A stretch of 64,000 nt of DNA from Streptacidiphilus albus JL83 (GTDB lineage Bacteria; Actinomycetota; Actinomycetes; Streptomycetales; Streptomycetaceae), in the NCBI RefSeq assembly GCF_000744705.1, contig NZ_JQML01000001.1, forward strand, positions 1,054,001 through 1,118,000, given 5' to 3'. The notes beneath the pieces were generated by a model, which was not told the DNA's origin, did not search any database, and saw only the letters and a program-made list of their open reading frames with translations. How positions within the stretch are numbered: position 1 is the stretch's first letter; each line of letters starts with the position of its first letter. The translations under genes were made by a program, and so were the position numbers. This document shows, one piece after another, positions 43,196 through 50,318 of the stretch.

Positions 43196-43215
43196 ACTAT
43201 GAACTAGTACATAGT
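43196..43215. promoter_or_regulatory. 20-bp palindrome between the MocR and PaiB-like genes
   Basis: ACTATGAACTAGTACATAGT is self-complementary at 18 of 20 positions. It lies 8 bp before the MocR ATG and 42 bp before the divergent start, so it is the likely MocR operator and probably overlaps both promoters. Confidence 0.65.
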
Positions 43216-43256
43216 GGCTGTCAAATACCGGACGCCGAACACCGAGAGGAGTCCCC

Positions 43257-43895
43257 GTGCTGATCAACCCCTGGGACCGGGGAGCCGACCAGGAGTGGCG
43301 CGACTGGCTGTCGACCCGCGACTTCGGCCTGCTCGCCGCCAACGGTACCGACGGCGGCGCGCCCGTCCTCGTCCCCACGCCCTTCCTCTACACCGGCGGC
43401 GACGAGGTGCTGCTCCACCTCGCCCGCCCCAACCCGGTCTGGGCCGCGATCGAGGCGAACCCGCGGCTCACCCTGGCGGTGACCGACGACGACGCGTTCG
43501 TCCCCGGCCCCTGGCGGCCCCCGGCCGACACCCCGCCCGAGCACGGCGTGCCCACCGCCTACTACGCCTCGGTCCACCTGGTCGGCACCGCCACCGTCAT
43601 CGACGACCCGGCGGAGAAGGCGGCCCTGCTGGACCTGCAGCTCGCCCGCTTCCAGCCGGAGACCCCGCTGGCCCCGATCGTGCCGGGACAGGCGCCCTTC
43701 GGACGGATGCTCTCCGGAATCCGCGGCCTGCGCCTCGCCCTGACCGAGGTACGGCCGAAGTTCAAGTACGACGACAAGAAGGACACCGGGACGCAGACCT
43801 CCGTCGCCGAGCGGCTGGCCGAGCGCGGACGCCCGCGCGACGGCGGCGCCCGCGAGCAGCTGCTGCGCCGCCGGGACGCCCGCTCCGGCTCCTGA
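43257..43895 (+). CDS. PaiB-like FMN-binding protein (pyridoxamine-phosphate-oxidase fold)
   Basis: 212 residues from GTG 43257 with GAGGAG 5 nt upstream. Segments match the FMN_bind_2/PaiB family: MLINPWDRG, VLVPTPFLYTGGDEVLLHLA, RPNPVWAAIEANPRLTLAV, FVPGPWRPP, PTAYYASVHLVGTATVIDD and GIRGLRLALTEVRPKFKYDDK. Family members bind FMN and include repressor-like PaiB; enzyme activity is unproven. Divergent from a MocR regulator that probably controls it. Confidence 0.8.
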   Translation: MLINPWDRGADQEWRDWLSTRDFGLLAANGTDGGAPVLVPTPFLYTGGDEVLLHLARPNPVWAAIEANPRLTLAVTDDDAFVPGPWRPPADTPPEHGVPTAYYASVHLVGTATVIDDPAEKAALLDLQLARFQPETPLAPIVPGQAPFGRMLSGIRGLRLALTEVRPKFKYDDKKDTGTQTSVAERLAERGRPRDGGAREQLLRRRDARSGS

Positions 43896-44035
43896 CGGTG
43901 CGTCGGCAGTGGCGCGGCGGGCCGACGGTGCGTCAGTCCACCGGCGGGAGGTGTGCGCTGGACCGTCCGGGGCAGGCGGTCCCTCGGACGGCCCAGCCCA
44001 CGGTCGCGCCGCAGGCCCTTCGGACCCGGCGTTCC

Positions 44036-44041
44036 TAGGCT
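44036..44041 (+). promoter_or_regulatory. -10 box of the sugar porter gene
   Basis: TAGGCT at 44036-44041 would start transcription near 44048, leaving a leader long enough for the GGGAG ribosome site at 44100-44104. Confidence 0.4.
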
Positions 44042-44065
44042 GGCCGGACGGACCACACCAGTCCG

Positions 44066-45523
44066 GTGCCGCTGCCACCGGCGGCCCGCAGCACACCCCG
44101 GGAGCCTCCACTGTCCAGTACGACGAAGACCCCACCGGCCGGAGAGGCCAATCTCGGGCACATCATCTTCATCGCAGCCGCCGCCGCCATGGGCGGCTTC
44201 CTCTTCGGCTACGACAGCTCGGTGATCAGCGGTGCCGTGACCGGCATCCAGCACCACTTCAAGGTCGGCAACGGCGAGACCGCACTGGTCGTCTCCTCCG
44301 CCCTGCTCGGCTCGGCGGTCGGCGCGGCCTGCGCCGGGACCATGGCCGACCGGATCGGCCGGATCAAGGTCATGCAGATCGCCGGCATCCTCTTCGCCAT
44401 CAGCGGCGCCGGGTCGATGTTCCCGCCGAACATGTGGGTCCTCGGCACCTGGCGCGTGATCGGCGGCCTCGCCATCGGCATGGCCTCGGTGATCGCCCCC
44501 GCCTACATCGCCGAGGTCGCCCCGGCCGCGGTGCGCGGACGGCTCGCCTCCTTCCAGCAGGCCGCGATCGTGCTCGGGATCTTCATCTCCCAGCTGGTCA
44601 ACTACGCGCTCAACGAGGGCGCCGGCGGCAGCCCCAACGACCACATCGCCGGCATCCAGGCCTGGCAGTGGATGCTCGGGGTGGAGACCATCCCGGCGCT
44701 CATCTACTTCCTGATGTCCTTCGCCATCCCGGAGTCCCCCCGCTTCCTGATCTCCGCGGGCAAGCCGGACCGCGCCCGCGCGATCCTGGCCGACCTGGAG
44801 GACCCGGGCACCGACCTCGACGCCCGGATCGACGAGATCCGCACCGTCATCCACTCGGAGCACAAGAGCACCCTGCGGGACCTCCTCGGCGGCCGGTTCG
44901 GCCTGATGCCCATCGTCTGGATCGGCATCGGCGCCTCGGTGTTCCAGCAGTTCGTCGGCATCAACGTGATCTTCTACTACTCCTCGCTGCTCTGGCAGTC
45001 GGTCGGCATCAACGCCAGCAACTCGCTGCTGATCAGCGTCTCCACCTCGCTGGTCAACATCGTCGGCACGGTCATCGCGGTGGTCCTGGTCGACCGGGTC
45101 GGCCGCCGCCCGCTGGCACTGGCCGGCTCGGCCGGGATGGCCGTCGCCCTCGGCGTCGCCGCCTGGGCCTTCTCCTACCGCCACGGCACCGGGACGACGG
45201 CGACCCTGCCGAACCTCCAGGCGACGGTGGCGCTGGTCGCCGCCCACGTCTTCGTCCTCTGCTTCGCCTTCTCCTGGGGCGTGGTGGTCTGGGTCCTGCT
45301 CGGCGAGATGTTCCCCAACAGGATCCGGGCGCTGGCGCTCTCGGTCGCGGCCTCCGCCCAGTGGATCGCCAACTGGGCCATCACCGTCAGCTTCCCGACC
45401 ATGTCGGACTGGAACCTCTCGGCCACCTACGTCATCTACGCCTGCTTCGCCCTGCTGTCGATCCCGTTCGTCTACTTCTTCGTCCGCGAGACCAAGGGCC
45501 GGACCCTGGAGTCGATGGGCTGA
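44066..45523 (+). CDS. Sugar porter (MFS superfamily)
   Basis: 470-485 residues, 12 TM helices. Signatures: GGFLFGYDSSVISGAV (TM1), ADRIGRIKVM, RVIGGLAIGMASVIAPAYIAE, PESPRFLISAG, QQFVGINVIFYYSSLLW, DRVGRRPLAL and FVRETKGRTLESMG. It imports a hexose or similar sugar, probably by H+ symport. The usual N-terminus (M-SST-type) corresponds to CTG 44111, preceded by GGGAG at 6 nt; the upstream GTG 44066 has no ribosome site. I give the GTG coordinate but think CTG may be the real start. Confidence 0.92.
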   Translation: MPLPPAARSTPREPPLSSTTKTPPAGEANLGHIIFIAAAAAMGGFLFGYDSSVISGAVTGIQHHFKVGNGETALVVSSALLGSAVGAACAGTMADRIGRIKVMQIAGILFAISGAGSMFPPNMWVLGTWRVIGGLAIGMASVIAPAYIAEVAPAAVRGRLASFQQAAIVLGIFISQLVNYALNEGAGGSPNDHIAGIQAWQWMLGVETIPALIYFLMSFAIPESPRFLISAGKPDRARAILADLEDPGTDLDARIDEIRTVIHSEHKSTLRDLLGGRFGLMPIVWIGIGASVFQQFVGINVIFYYSSLLWQSVGINASNSLLISVSTSLVNIVGTVIAVVLVDRVGRRPLALAGSAGMAVALGVAAWAFSYRHGTGTTATLPNLQATVALVAAHVFVLCFAFSWGVVVWVLLGEMFPNRIRALALSVAASAQWIANWAITVSFPTMSDWNLSATYVIYACFALLSIPFVYFFVRETKGRTLESMG

Positions 45524-45643
45524 GCTCGGCGGAACCGGGCCGCCGGGGCACGGCGTCCCCCGGCGGCAACCCGTTCCGGGGACGCCGCAGCAGCCGGTCC
45601 CGTCCCGGTCGCGCAGCCGTGCGGGCACGTGCAGGCTGGAGGC

Positions 45644-45862
45644 ATGGACGATGACAAGTGGTTCAGCGCCACCGTGTACTTCCGCAGCGCGGTCGAGCTC
45701 GGGCTGGGCAGCCCCCGGCTGAACGTCGCGAGCGAGCGGGTCCGGGTGGTCCCGGGCTGGGTCGCGATCGAGCTGCCCAGCGGGCAGCTGCCGCAGGACA
45801 GCGCCGTGCGCCACGTCCCGGCCGACCTGGTGTCCTCGGTCGTCGAGGCCACCGCCCCGTAG
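45644..45862 (+). CDS. Small hypothetical protein
   Basis: 72 residues from ATG 45644 (MDDDKWFSATVYFRSAVELG). It reads as a compact beta-rich domain (VVPGWVAIELPSGQLPQDSA). CAGGCT ends 6 nt before the ATG, a leaderless-type arrangement. Family not recognised. Confidence 0.5.
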   Translation: MDDDKWFSATVYFRSAVELGLGSPRLNVASERVRVVPGWVAIELPSGQLPQDSAVRHVPADLVSSVVEATAP

Positions 45863-45876
45863 CCGGGCGGCTGCGG

Positions 45877-46119
45877 CTAGCTCCGCTGGGAGGCCGCGGA
45901 GTTCCGGTCCAGGATCTGCCCCAGCTCCTCCGAGACTCCGCAGCTGTCCTCCGGGACGTCGTGCTCCCGCATCACGGTCTGCAGCTCCGCCCACGTCACC
46001 ACCGGCACCGACGCCAGCTCGCCGAGCCCGGGGCCCTCGTAGACGTCGGCGATCAGATCCTCGCCGCCCCCGTCCGACGCCAGCCGTACCTGCACCGACC
46101 TGCCCTCGTGAACACTCAT
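45877..46119 (-). CDS. Small acidic hypothetical protein
   Basis: 80 residues from ATG 46119 (MSVHEGRSVQVRLASDG). The middle reads EDLIADVYEGPGLGELA and the end EELGQILDRNSAAS. No family recognised. It converges with the preceding small gene 14 bp away. Confidence 0.5.
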   Translation of the reverse strand: MSVHEGRSVQVRLASDGGGEDLIADVYEGPGLGELASVPVVTWAELQTVMREHDVPEDSCGVSEELGQILDRNSAASQRS

Positions 46120-46182
46120 GCCTCCAGGATCCTGCCCCGGCTCCGCCCCGGCATCCCGGAGCGGCACCCGGCAGCCGGGGAC

Positions 46183-46229
46183 GACGAGGCCCTGCGGGTC
46201 CGGTCCACCCGGACCCGCAGGGCCTCGTC
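46183..46229. terminator. Strong hairpin terminator
   Basis: Arms of 21 bp, perfectly complementary: GACGAGGCCCTGCGGGTCC.. from 46183 and ..GGACCCGCAGGGCCTCGTC to 46229, with a 5-nt loop, followed by CTTCT. It lies just after the Clp-N gene (stop at 46251). Confidence 0.85.
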
Positions 46230-46250
46230 CTTCTCGTGCAGGTACGCCGC

Positions 46251-46811
46251 TCAGCCCGCCTCGGAACGGACCTCGGCGTCCAGCTCGCCCTCCGGCTCGC
46301 CCGCGACCGCGGTGCGGACGCGGGCAGCCACGGCCTCCGGGTCCACCCCGGCGCCGCGCATGATCTCGGTGGCCCGGCTCCGCGGGTCCTCCGCCAGCGC
46401 GGCGAGCAGGTCCAGCGCATCCGCCTCCGCCGTGCCCGGGCGCACCAGCGCGGCTCTGGCCGCCTGCTGCAGCGCGTCCTCGGCCGGGGTGCTCCAGCGC
46501 AGGGTGGCGTGGTCGCCGAGCCGACGGAGCTCGACCCCTTCGTCCGACTTCCAGGCACGGCCGAAGCCGATGCTCCGCTGGACGAGGTAGCCCATCAGCC
46601 GGGTGGCCTGCGCGGGCAGTGGCGCGGCGAGGCCGAGCACCCGGTCGTCCGATTCGAGCAGTGCGTGCAGCAGATGGCCGGTGTCCACCTCGCCGTCCCC
46701 CGCGCGCACCGCGCGGCGTCGGGCCCTGGCGGCGACTCGGCTGAGCGTACCGGCGTCGACGTGGGCCGTGACCGGCTCACGCAGTTCGATCAGGTGCAGG
46801 TCTGGTGACAC
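46251..46811 (-). CDS. Clp N-terminal-domain protein (without ATPase)
   Basis: 186 residues from GTG 46811. Two Clp-N repeats are visible: RAVRAGDGEVDTGHLLHALLES and LVRPGTAEADALDLLAALAEDP with GAGVDPEAVAARV. The AAA+ modules of ClpA/ClpC are absent, so it probably acts as an adaptor or substrate-binding protein for a Clp protease. TTGACT (46935-46930) and CAGACT (46911-46906) with an 18-nt spacer form a good upstream promoter. Transcription would then start near 46899, which excludes the ATG at 46901. Confidence 0.75.
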   Translation of the reverse strand: MSPDLHLIELREPVTAHVDAGTLSRVAARARRRAVRAGDGEVDTGHLLHALLESDDRVLGLAAPLPAQATRLMGYLVQRSIGFGRAWKSDEGVELRRLGDHATLRWSTPAEDALQQAARAALVRPGTAEADALDLLAALAEDPRSRATEIMRGAGVDPEAVAARVRTAVAGEPEGELDAEVRSEAG

Positions 46812-47159
46812 GTGATCCACCACATCGTCAAGGGACAAGGAGGGGGAAGCTGAAAAGTGGAGAAGGTGGGAGGAAGCGACACCCTTGGGGCCCGCTGCCA
46901 CCGGTAGTCTGCTGCGCAGGGTGAGCGACAGTCAACCCACAGATACGATCTTCCCACCGTCCGCGTGAGCGGTCGTCAGTTCGCGTGTTCTGGTATCGGC
47001 TTGCCACCCGGAGCCGACCAGCCGGAACAGAGTCCCGGCCGGCCCCTCCGCCATGATTCGCCACCCCCGCGCACGAACGCACGCCCAGGCGCACGCCCCC
47101 ACCTGCACGCCCTCCCCCCGGCCTCCGACGACATCGCAGACATCGGACCGATCCGTTCC
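46812..47159. other. Intergenic region between the Clp-N and PadR genes
   Basis: 348 bp. Contains the minus-strand promoter TTGACT-18-CAGACT (46935-46906) for the Clp-N gene. No gene seen; a minus-strand frame to 47094 lacks coding character. Confidence 0.45.
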
Positions 47160-47834
47160 TCAGACCTCTTCGGCGAGGATCAGGTAGAGCTTCTTGCGGG
47201 CGTCGGCCAGCACCGCGAGCGCCTTGGCCCGCTGCTCCGGCGTCCCGGTCGTGACGACCTGGCGCAGGGCGTCGCGGACGGCGCCCTCGGCCTGGGCGAA
47301 CTCGCGGACGACGCCCCAGTGCTCGCCCTGTCCGGCCTCCTCCCAGGGGGCGTCCGGGCCGGCCTCGGCCTCGGTACGGCCCGTCTCGGTGAGGCTGAAC
47401 AGCCGCTTGCCACCGGTCTCCTCGCCACTCACGAGGCCCTCCTCCTCCAGCATCTGGAGGGTGGGGTAGACCGAGCCCGGACTGGGCCGCCAGCTGCCGC
47501 CGGAGCGCTCCGCGATCTCGCGGATCATCTCGTAGCCGTGCATGGGGCGGTCCTTCAGCAGGGCCAGGATGGAGGCGCGCACGTCGCCGCGGCGCGCCCG
47601 GCCACCGTGACGGCCACCGCGCCCGCGCGGTCCGCCGCCGTGGCCGAAGGGTCCGAAGCCGGGCCCGAAGGGGCCGGGGCCAGGACCGAAGCCGCCCCCG
47701 GGGGGCGGTCCGAAGCCACCGAAGGCCTCGCGGTACTCCGGGCGGGGGCCACGGCCCCGGTGCCCGCGTTCTCCACGCCCGCCACGGCCGGTCCGGCCGG
47801 GCTGAGCTGCATCAAAGGGGATTCCCGATCGCAT
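47160..47834 (-). CDS. PadR-family transcriptional regulator with Gly/Arg/Pro-rich N-terminus
   Basis: 224 residues. After a low-complexity N-terminal tail of about 80 residues (Gly/Pro/Phe repeats), the PadR winged helix reads DVRASILALLKDRPMHGYEM, IREIAERSGGSWRPSPGSVY, PTLQMLEEEGLVSGEETGGK, and is followed by a dimerisation coiled coil. PadR proteins usually repress a divergent or co-transcribed transporter or stress gene. Here the upstream neighbour has been displaced by a 13-kb transposon inserted 104 bp before the start. CGATATATCG (47890-47899) is a candidate operator. Confidence 0.85.
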   Translation of the reverse strand: MRSGIPFDAAQPGRTGRGGRGERGHRGRGPRPEYREAFGGFGPPPGGGFGPGPGPFGPGFGPFGHGGGPRGRGGRHGGRARRGDVRASILALLKDRPMHGYEMIREIAERSGGSWRPSPGSVYPTLQMLEEEGLVSGEETGGKRLFSLTETGRTEAEAGPDAPWEEAGQGEHWGVVREFAQAEGAVRDALRQVVTTGTPEQRAKALAVLADARKKLYLILAEEV

Positions 47835-47889
47835 GATTTCGTTCCTTTCATGAACGACACCCGGGACACGTACTGTCCCGATGCCTCAA

Positions 47890-47899
47890 CGATATATCG
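47890..47899. promoter_or_regulatory. Palindrome CGATATATCG upstream of padR
   Basis: Perfect 10-bp palindrome 56 bp before the PadR start and 40 bp from the transposon end; AT-rich for this genome. Candidate autoregulatory operator. Confidence 0.4.
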
Positions 47900-47933
47900 G
47901 TAGTACTCGTTCGGCAAGCCCTCTCTCCGGTTC

Positions 47934-47938
47934 GCCGA
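47934..47938. repeat. Left copy of the 5-bp target-site duplication (GCCGA)
   Basis: GCCGA directly before the TGTCC left end; the same GCCGA stands at 61235-61239 directly after the right end. Confidence 0.85.
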
Positions 47939-47944
47939 TGTCCC

Positions 47945-48056
47945 GTCCCGGTTGATGTGGTCCACGTCCCAGTCGATCTGGTTCGATCCGCTCGCAGTAC
48001 CACTCGATCTGGTCCATCCGTACGTTCGATAGCCCCCTTCCGCTCGATCTGGTGAA
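47945..48056. repeat. Left-end array of four TnsB-type binding sites
   Basis: 19-bp sites at 47945-47963, 47966-47984, 47997-48015 and 48038-48056, for example GTCCCAGTCGATCTGGTTC, all in one orientation. The conserved core is TCGATCTGGT. Irregular spacing (2, 12 and 22 bp between sites) resembles the protected and spread sites of Tn7-type left ends. Confidence 0.85.
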
Positions 48057-48128
48057 GGTCCCTTCGTTTGACCGGCGGCAGGCGGTCGCGAAGCTTCAAG
48101 CTCGCAGCAGCAGGCTGAGGGTGCGGAG

Positions 48129-48893
48129 GTGTTCGTGGGCGAGCCCCTGAGAGTCCCCCAGGTCGGGGGTGACGTGTCGGATGTCGGCATCTCGTTCGTC
48201 GACGCCGAAGGCGCCGTCCGGTCGGGTTCGCTCGCGGGCTTGTGGAACGAGCCCTTCGAGATGGCTCGCCCAGCGAGAAGGTTCGTTGCGTTCAAGGGGC
48301 AGCGGAACTTCACGGGCGAGTACTGGGCTGCGACGTCGAGGGCTCTGGTGGGCTACGAGTCCTGGGTGGAGCGGGATGCGGTGATGGCGTTGGACTTCGA
48401 GCCGTCGGTCGAAGGGATGGCGTCGCAGCCCTTCCGGCTCGCGTGGAATCAGGACGGGCGGGAGCACGGGCATACCCCGGACTACTTCGCGCGCCTGGCC
48501 GATGGCAGCGGGGTGGTCGTCGATGTCCGCCCGGGGGCATTGGTGGACGAGGAGTCGGCGACGGTCTTCGCGTTCACAGGGCGGGTCTGTGAGGCGGTGG
48601 GCTGGCAGTTTCGACTGGTCGGGGAGCTGGGTGAGCCCTTTCGGTCGAACCTGCGCTGGCTGGCGCGGTACCGGCACTCCCGTTGTCATCGGGTGGAGCC
48701 GGCTGAGGCCCTGCGGGAGGTGTTCGCGGTCCCGCGGGCGCTGTTTGCCGGTGCAGAGCTGGTCGGGGACCGGATCGCGGTCCTGCCCGTGCTCTACCAC
48801 CTTTTGTGGCGGCAGGAACTGATGGTGGATCTGGCATCGGCCCCGCTGGGGGCCGGCAGCTTGGTCTGCGTCACTGGAAGGCGGCGGACGTGA
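48129..48893 (+). CDS. tnsA: TnsA-like transposase endonuclease subunit
   Basis: Up to 254 residues. The nuclease-type residues are in GYESWVERD (Glu), TPDYFARLADGSG (PD) and VVVDVRPG (Asp/Arg), the TnsA-N PD-(D/E)xK-like arrangement. The C-terminal part (DRIAVLPVLYHLLWRQEL) is typical of streptomycete TnsA-like heteromeric transposase subunits. It should cut the 5' ends of the element while TnsB cuts the 3' ends, giving cut-and-paste movement. GTG 48129 is the longest start; GTG 48174, behind GGGGG, is also plausible. The stop overlaps the tnsB GTG by 4 bp. Confidence 0.85.
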   Translation: MFVGEPLRVPQVGGDVSDVGISFVDAEGAVRSGSLAGLWNEPFEMARPARRFVAFKGQRNFTGEYWAATSRALVGYESWVERDAVMALDFEPSVEGMASQPFRLAWNQDGREHGHTPDYFARLADGSGVVVDVRPGALVDEESATVFAFTGRVCEAVGWQFRLVGELGEPFRSNLRWLARYRHSRCHRVEPAEALREVFAVPRALFAGAELVGDRIAVLPVLYHLLWRQELMVDLASAPLGAGSLVCVTGRRRT

Positions 48894-49755
48894 GGTCGGC
48901 AAGGCCGGGGAGGCTCCGGCTGGGGGACCGGATCCGGTTCGAGGGCAGCGTTCACACGGTGGTCGGACTGACCGGAATGAGGGTCCGCCTGGCCGACGAG
49001 CACGGCGGCGGCATGCTGGTCGACCAGGTGCATCTGCAGTCGGCAGTGGACTTCGCGGTGCTGGAGAGCCGGGGGCCGGTCCGGCTGGGCTCATCCGCAC
49101 TCGTTGGGCACCTGCCGAAGGAGGTGGCGGAGCGGGCGCTCTGGTGGCAGCGGCACATGGTCGAGGTGCTGACCGGGCTGGTTCCGGACGCACCCGCAGG
49201 TGTCCGGCCCCGGCCCGAGTACGACCCGTCCTGCCGGTCGCTGGCGGAACGCGAGCGGGCGAAGGCGGTCGAACTGGTCGCGCTGGGCGAAGAGGTCAGC
49301 CCGCGGACGGTCAAGCGGATGCGGCAACGCTACGAGAGCGGCGGCGTCGAGGCCCTGGCGGATCATCGCCTGGTCCCGCACACGACCGTGGCAGGGAAGG
49401 TGGATCAACGGGTCGTGGAGGCGGTGCGGCAGGCCATCGCCGAGAGCGTGAACGCCTCCACCCGCACGATCGAGCACGCCCGGTGGCGGACGGAGCGGAT
49501 CCTGGCCGCCGAGCACGGCGAGGGCGTGGTGGCGATGCCGGCGCGGACCACGTTCTACCGGCTGTTCGGCAAGTTGTCGGGCGGGGTCCACGTGACCGGG
49601 TCTGCCCGCACCCGCCGGTCGCTGGCCGACCAGCCGGAGGGTCCGTTCCGCTACGAGCAGGTCACGGCGCCGGGCGAGCTGATGCAGATCGACTCGACCC
49701 CGCTGGACGTGCTGGTGCGGCTGGACGAGGGGGTGCCGGGCCGGGTCGAGCTATG
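48890..49755 (+). pseudogene. tnsB: 5' part of split tnsB (DDE transposase), with the first catalytic Asp
   Basis: GTG 48890 overlaps the tnsA stop. The frame encodes the DNA-binding N-terminus (LAERERAKAVELVALGEEVS, then TVKRMRQRYESGGVEALADH, HTH domains) and the start of the DDE core: APGELMQIDSTPLDVLVRLD, with the first catalytic Asp at 49691-49693. After GRVEL (about 49750) the frame runs into unrelated sequence. The missing part resumes at about 56843. About 289 residues of intact tnsB sequence lie here. Confidence 0.85.
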
Positions 49756-49773
49756 CGGTCTTTGTGTGCGCTT

Positions 49774-49784
49774 GGTCAGTGACC
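49774..49784. promoter_or_regulatory. Palindrome GGTCAGTGACC near the left end of the inner element
   Basis: Perfect inverted repeat around one central base. Its complement form, GGTCACTGACC, stands at 50290-50300 in the promoter of the first recombinase gene. Possible shared operator or recombinase-binding site. Confidence 0.45.
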
Positions 49785-49839
49785 GGGCTGTCGGTGGGTC
49801 CTGGCACGATGCCTGGACATCGACATCAGGAGAACCATC

Positions 49840-50283
49840 ATGGGCACCTGGGACATCGGCCCCTTCGACAACGACACCGCCGCGGACTTCTCCTACACCT
49901 TGGGCAAGACCGCAGGCGACGAATGTGAGGGCTTCGTCCGCAGCGCACTGATGCGCGCAACTGACACCAAGGCCTACCTCGATGGCAGCGAAGGAGCCGA
50001 AGCCGTAGCCGCGGCTGCTCTGATCGCCGCGCAGTGCTCCGGAGGCGAGCCTGTCAGCCCAGGTTACGGTGCCAAGGATCCCGTCTCGGCTTTCCCTGCC
50101 GATCTGCGGATGCTCGCAGTCGAGGCCCTGAATCGAGTCCTCGCGGAGCACTCCGAACTTGCGGAGCTCTGGGCCGAGGCCAGCGATGGTCTGCGATGGC
50201 GGCAGAGCATCGACCGCCTCCGAGAGATCCTTGATCCTCAGATTCAGCCGCCCGAAGACGTGCTGTTCGAGTCTAAATTGTGA
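49840..50283 (+). CDS. DUF4259 protein (cargo)
   Basis: 147 residues; CAGGAGA precedes ATG 49840. It starts MGTWDIGPFDNDTAADFSYT, the diagnostic N-terminus of DUF4259, with AEALNRVL-type helices after it. DUF4259 proteins are found scattered in bacterial genomes, often beside mobile or defence genes; function unknown. It is the first gene inside the inner element. Confidence 0.8.
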   Translation: MGTWDIGPFDNDTAADFSYTLGKTAGDECEGFVRSALMRATDTKAYLDGSEGAEAVAAAALIAAQCSGGEPVSPGYGAKDPVSAFPADLRMLAVEALNRVLAEHSELAELWAEASDGLRWRQSIDRLREILDPQIQPPEDVLFESKL

Positions 50284-50289
50284 GCGGTC

Positions 50290-50318
50290 GGTCACTGACC
50301 GCGTATGTTGCGCCAGTG
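50290..50318 (+). promoter_or_regulatory. Operator-promoter of the recombinase operon
   Basis: Palindrome GGTCACTGACC (50290-50300), then TATGTT (50304-50309), then 6 nt to GTG 50316. This is a leaderless promoter with a palindrome immediately upstream of the -10 box, suggesting autorepression of the recombinase operon. Confidence 0.5.
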
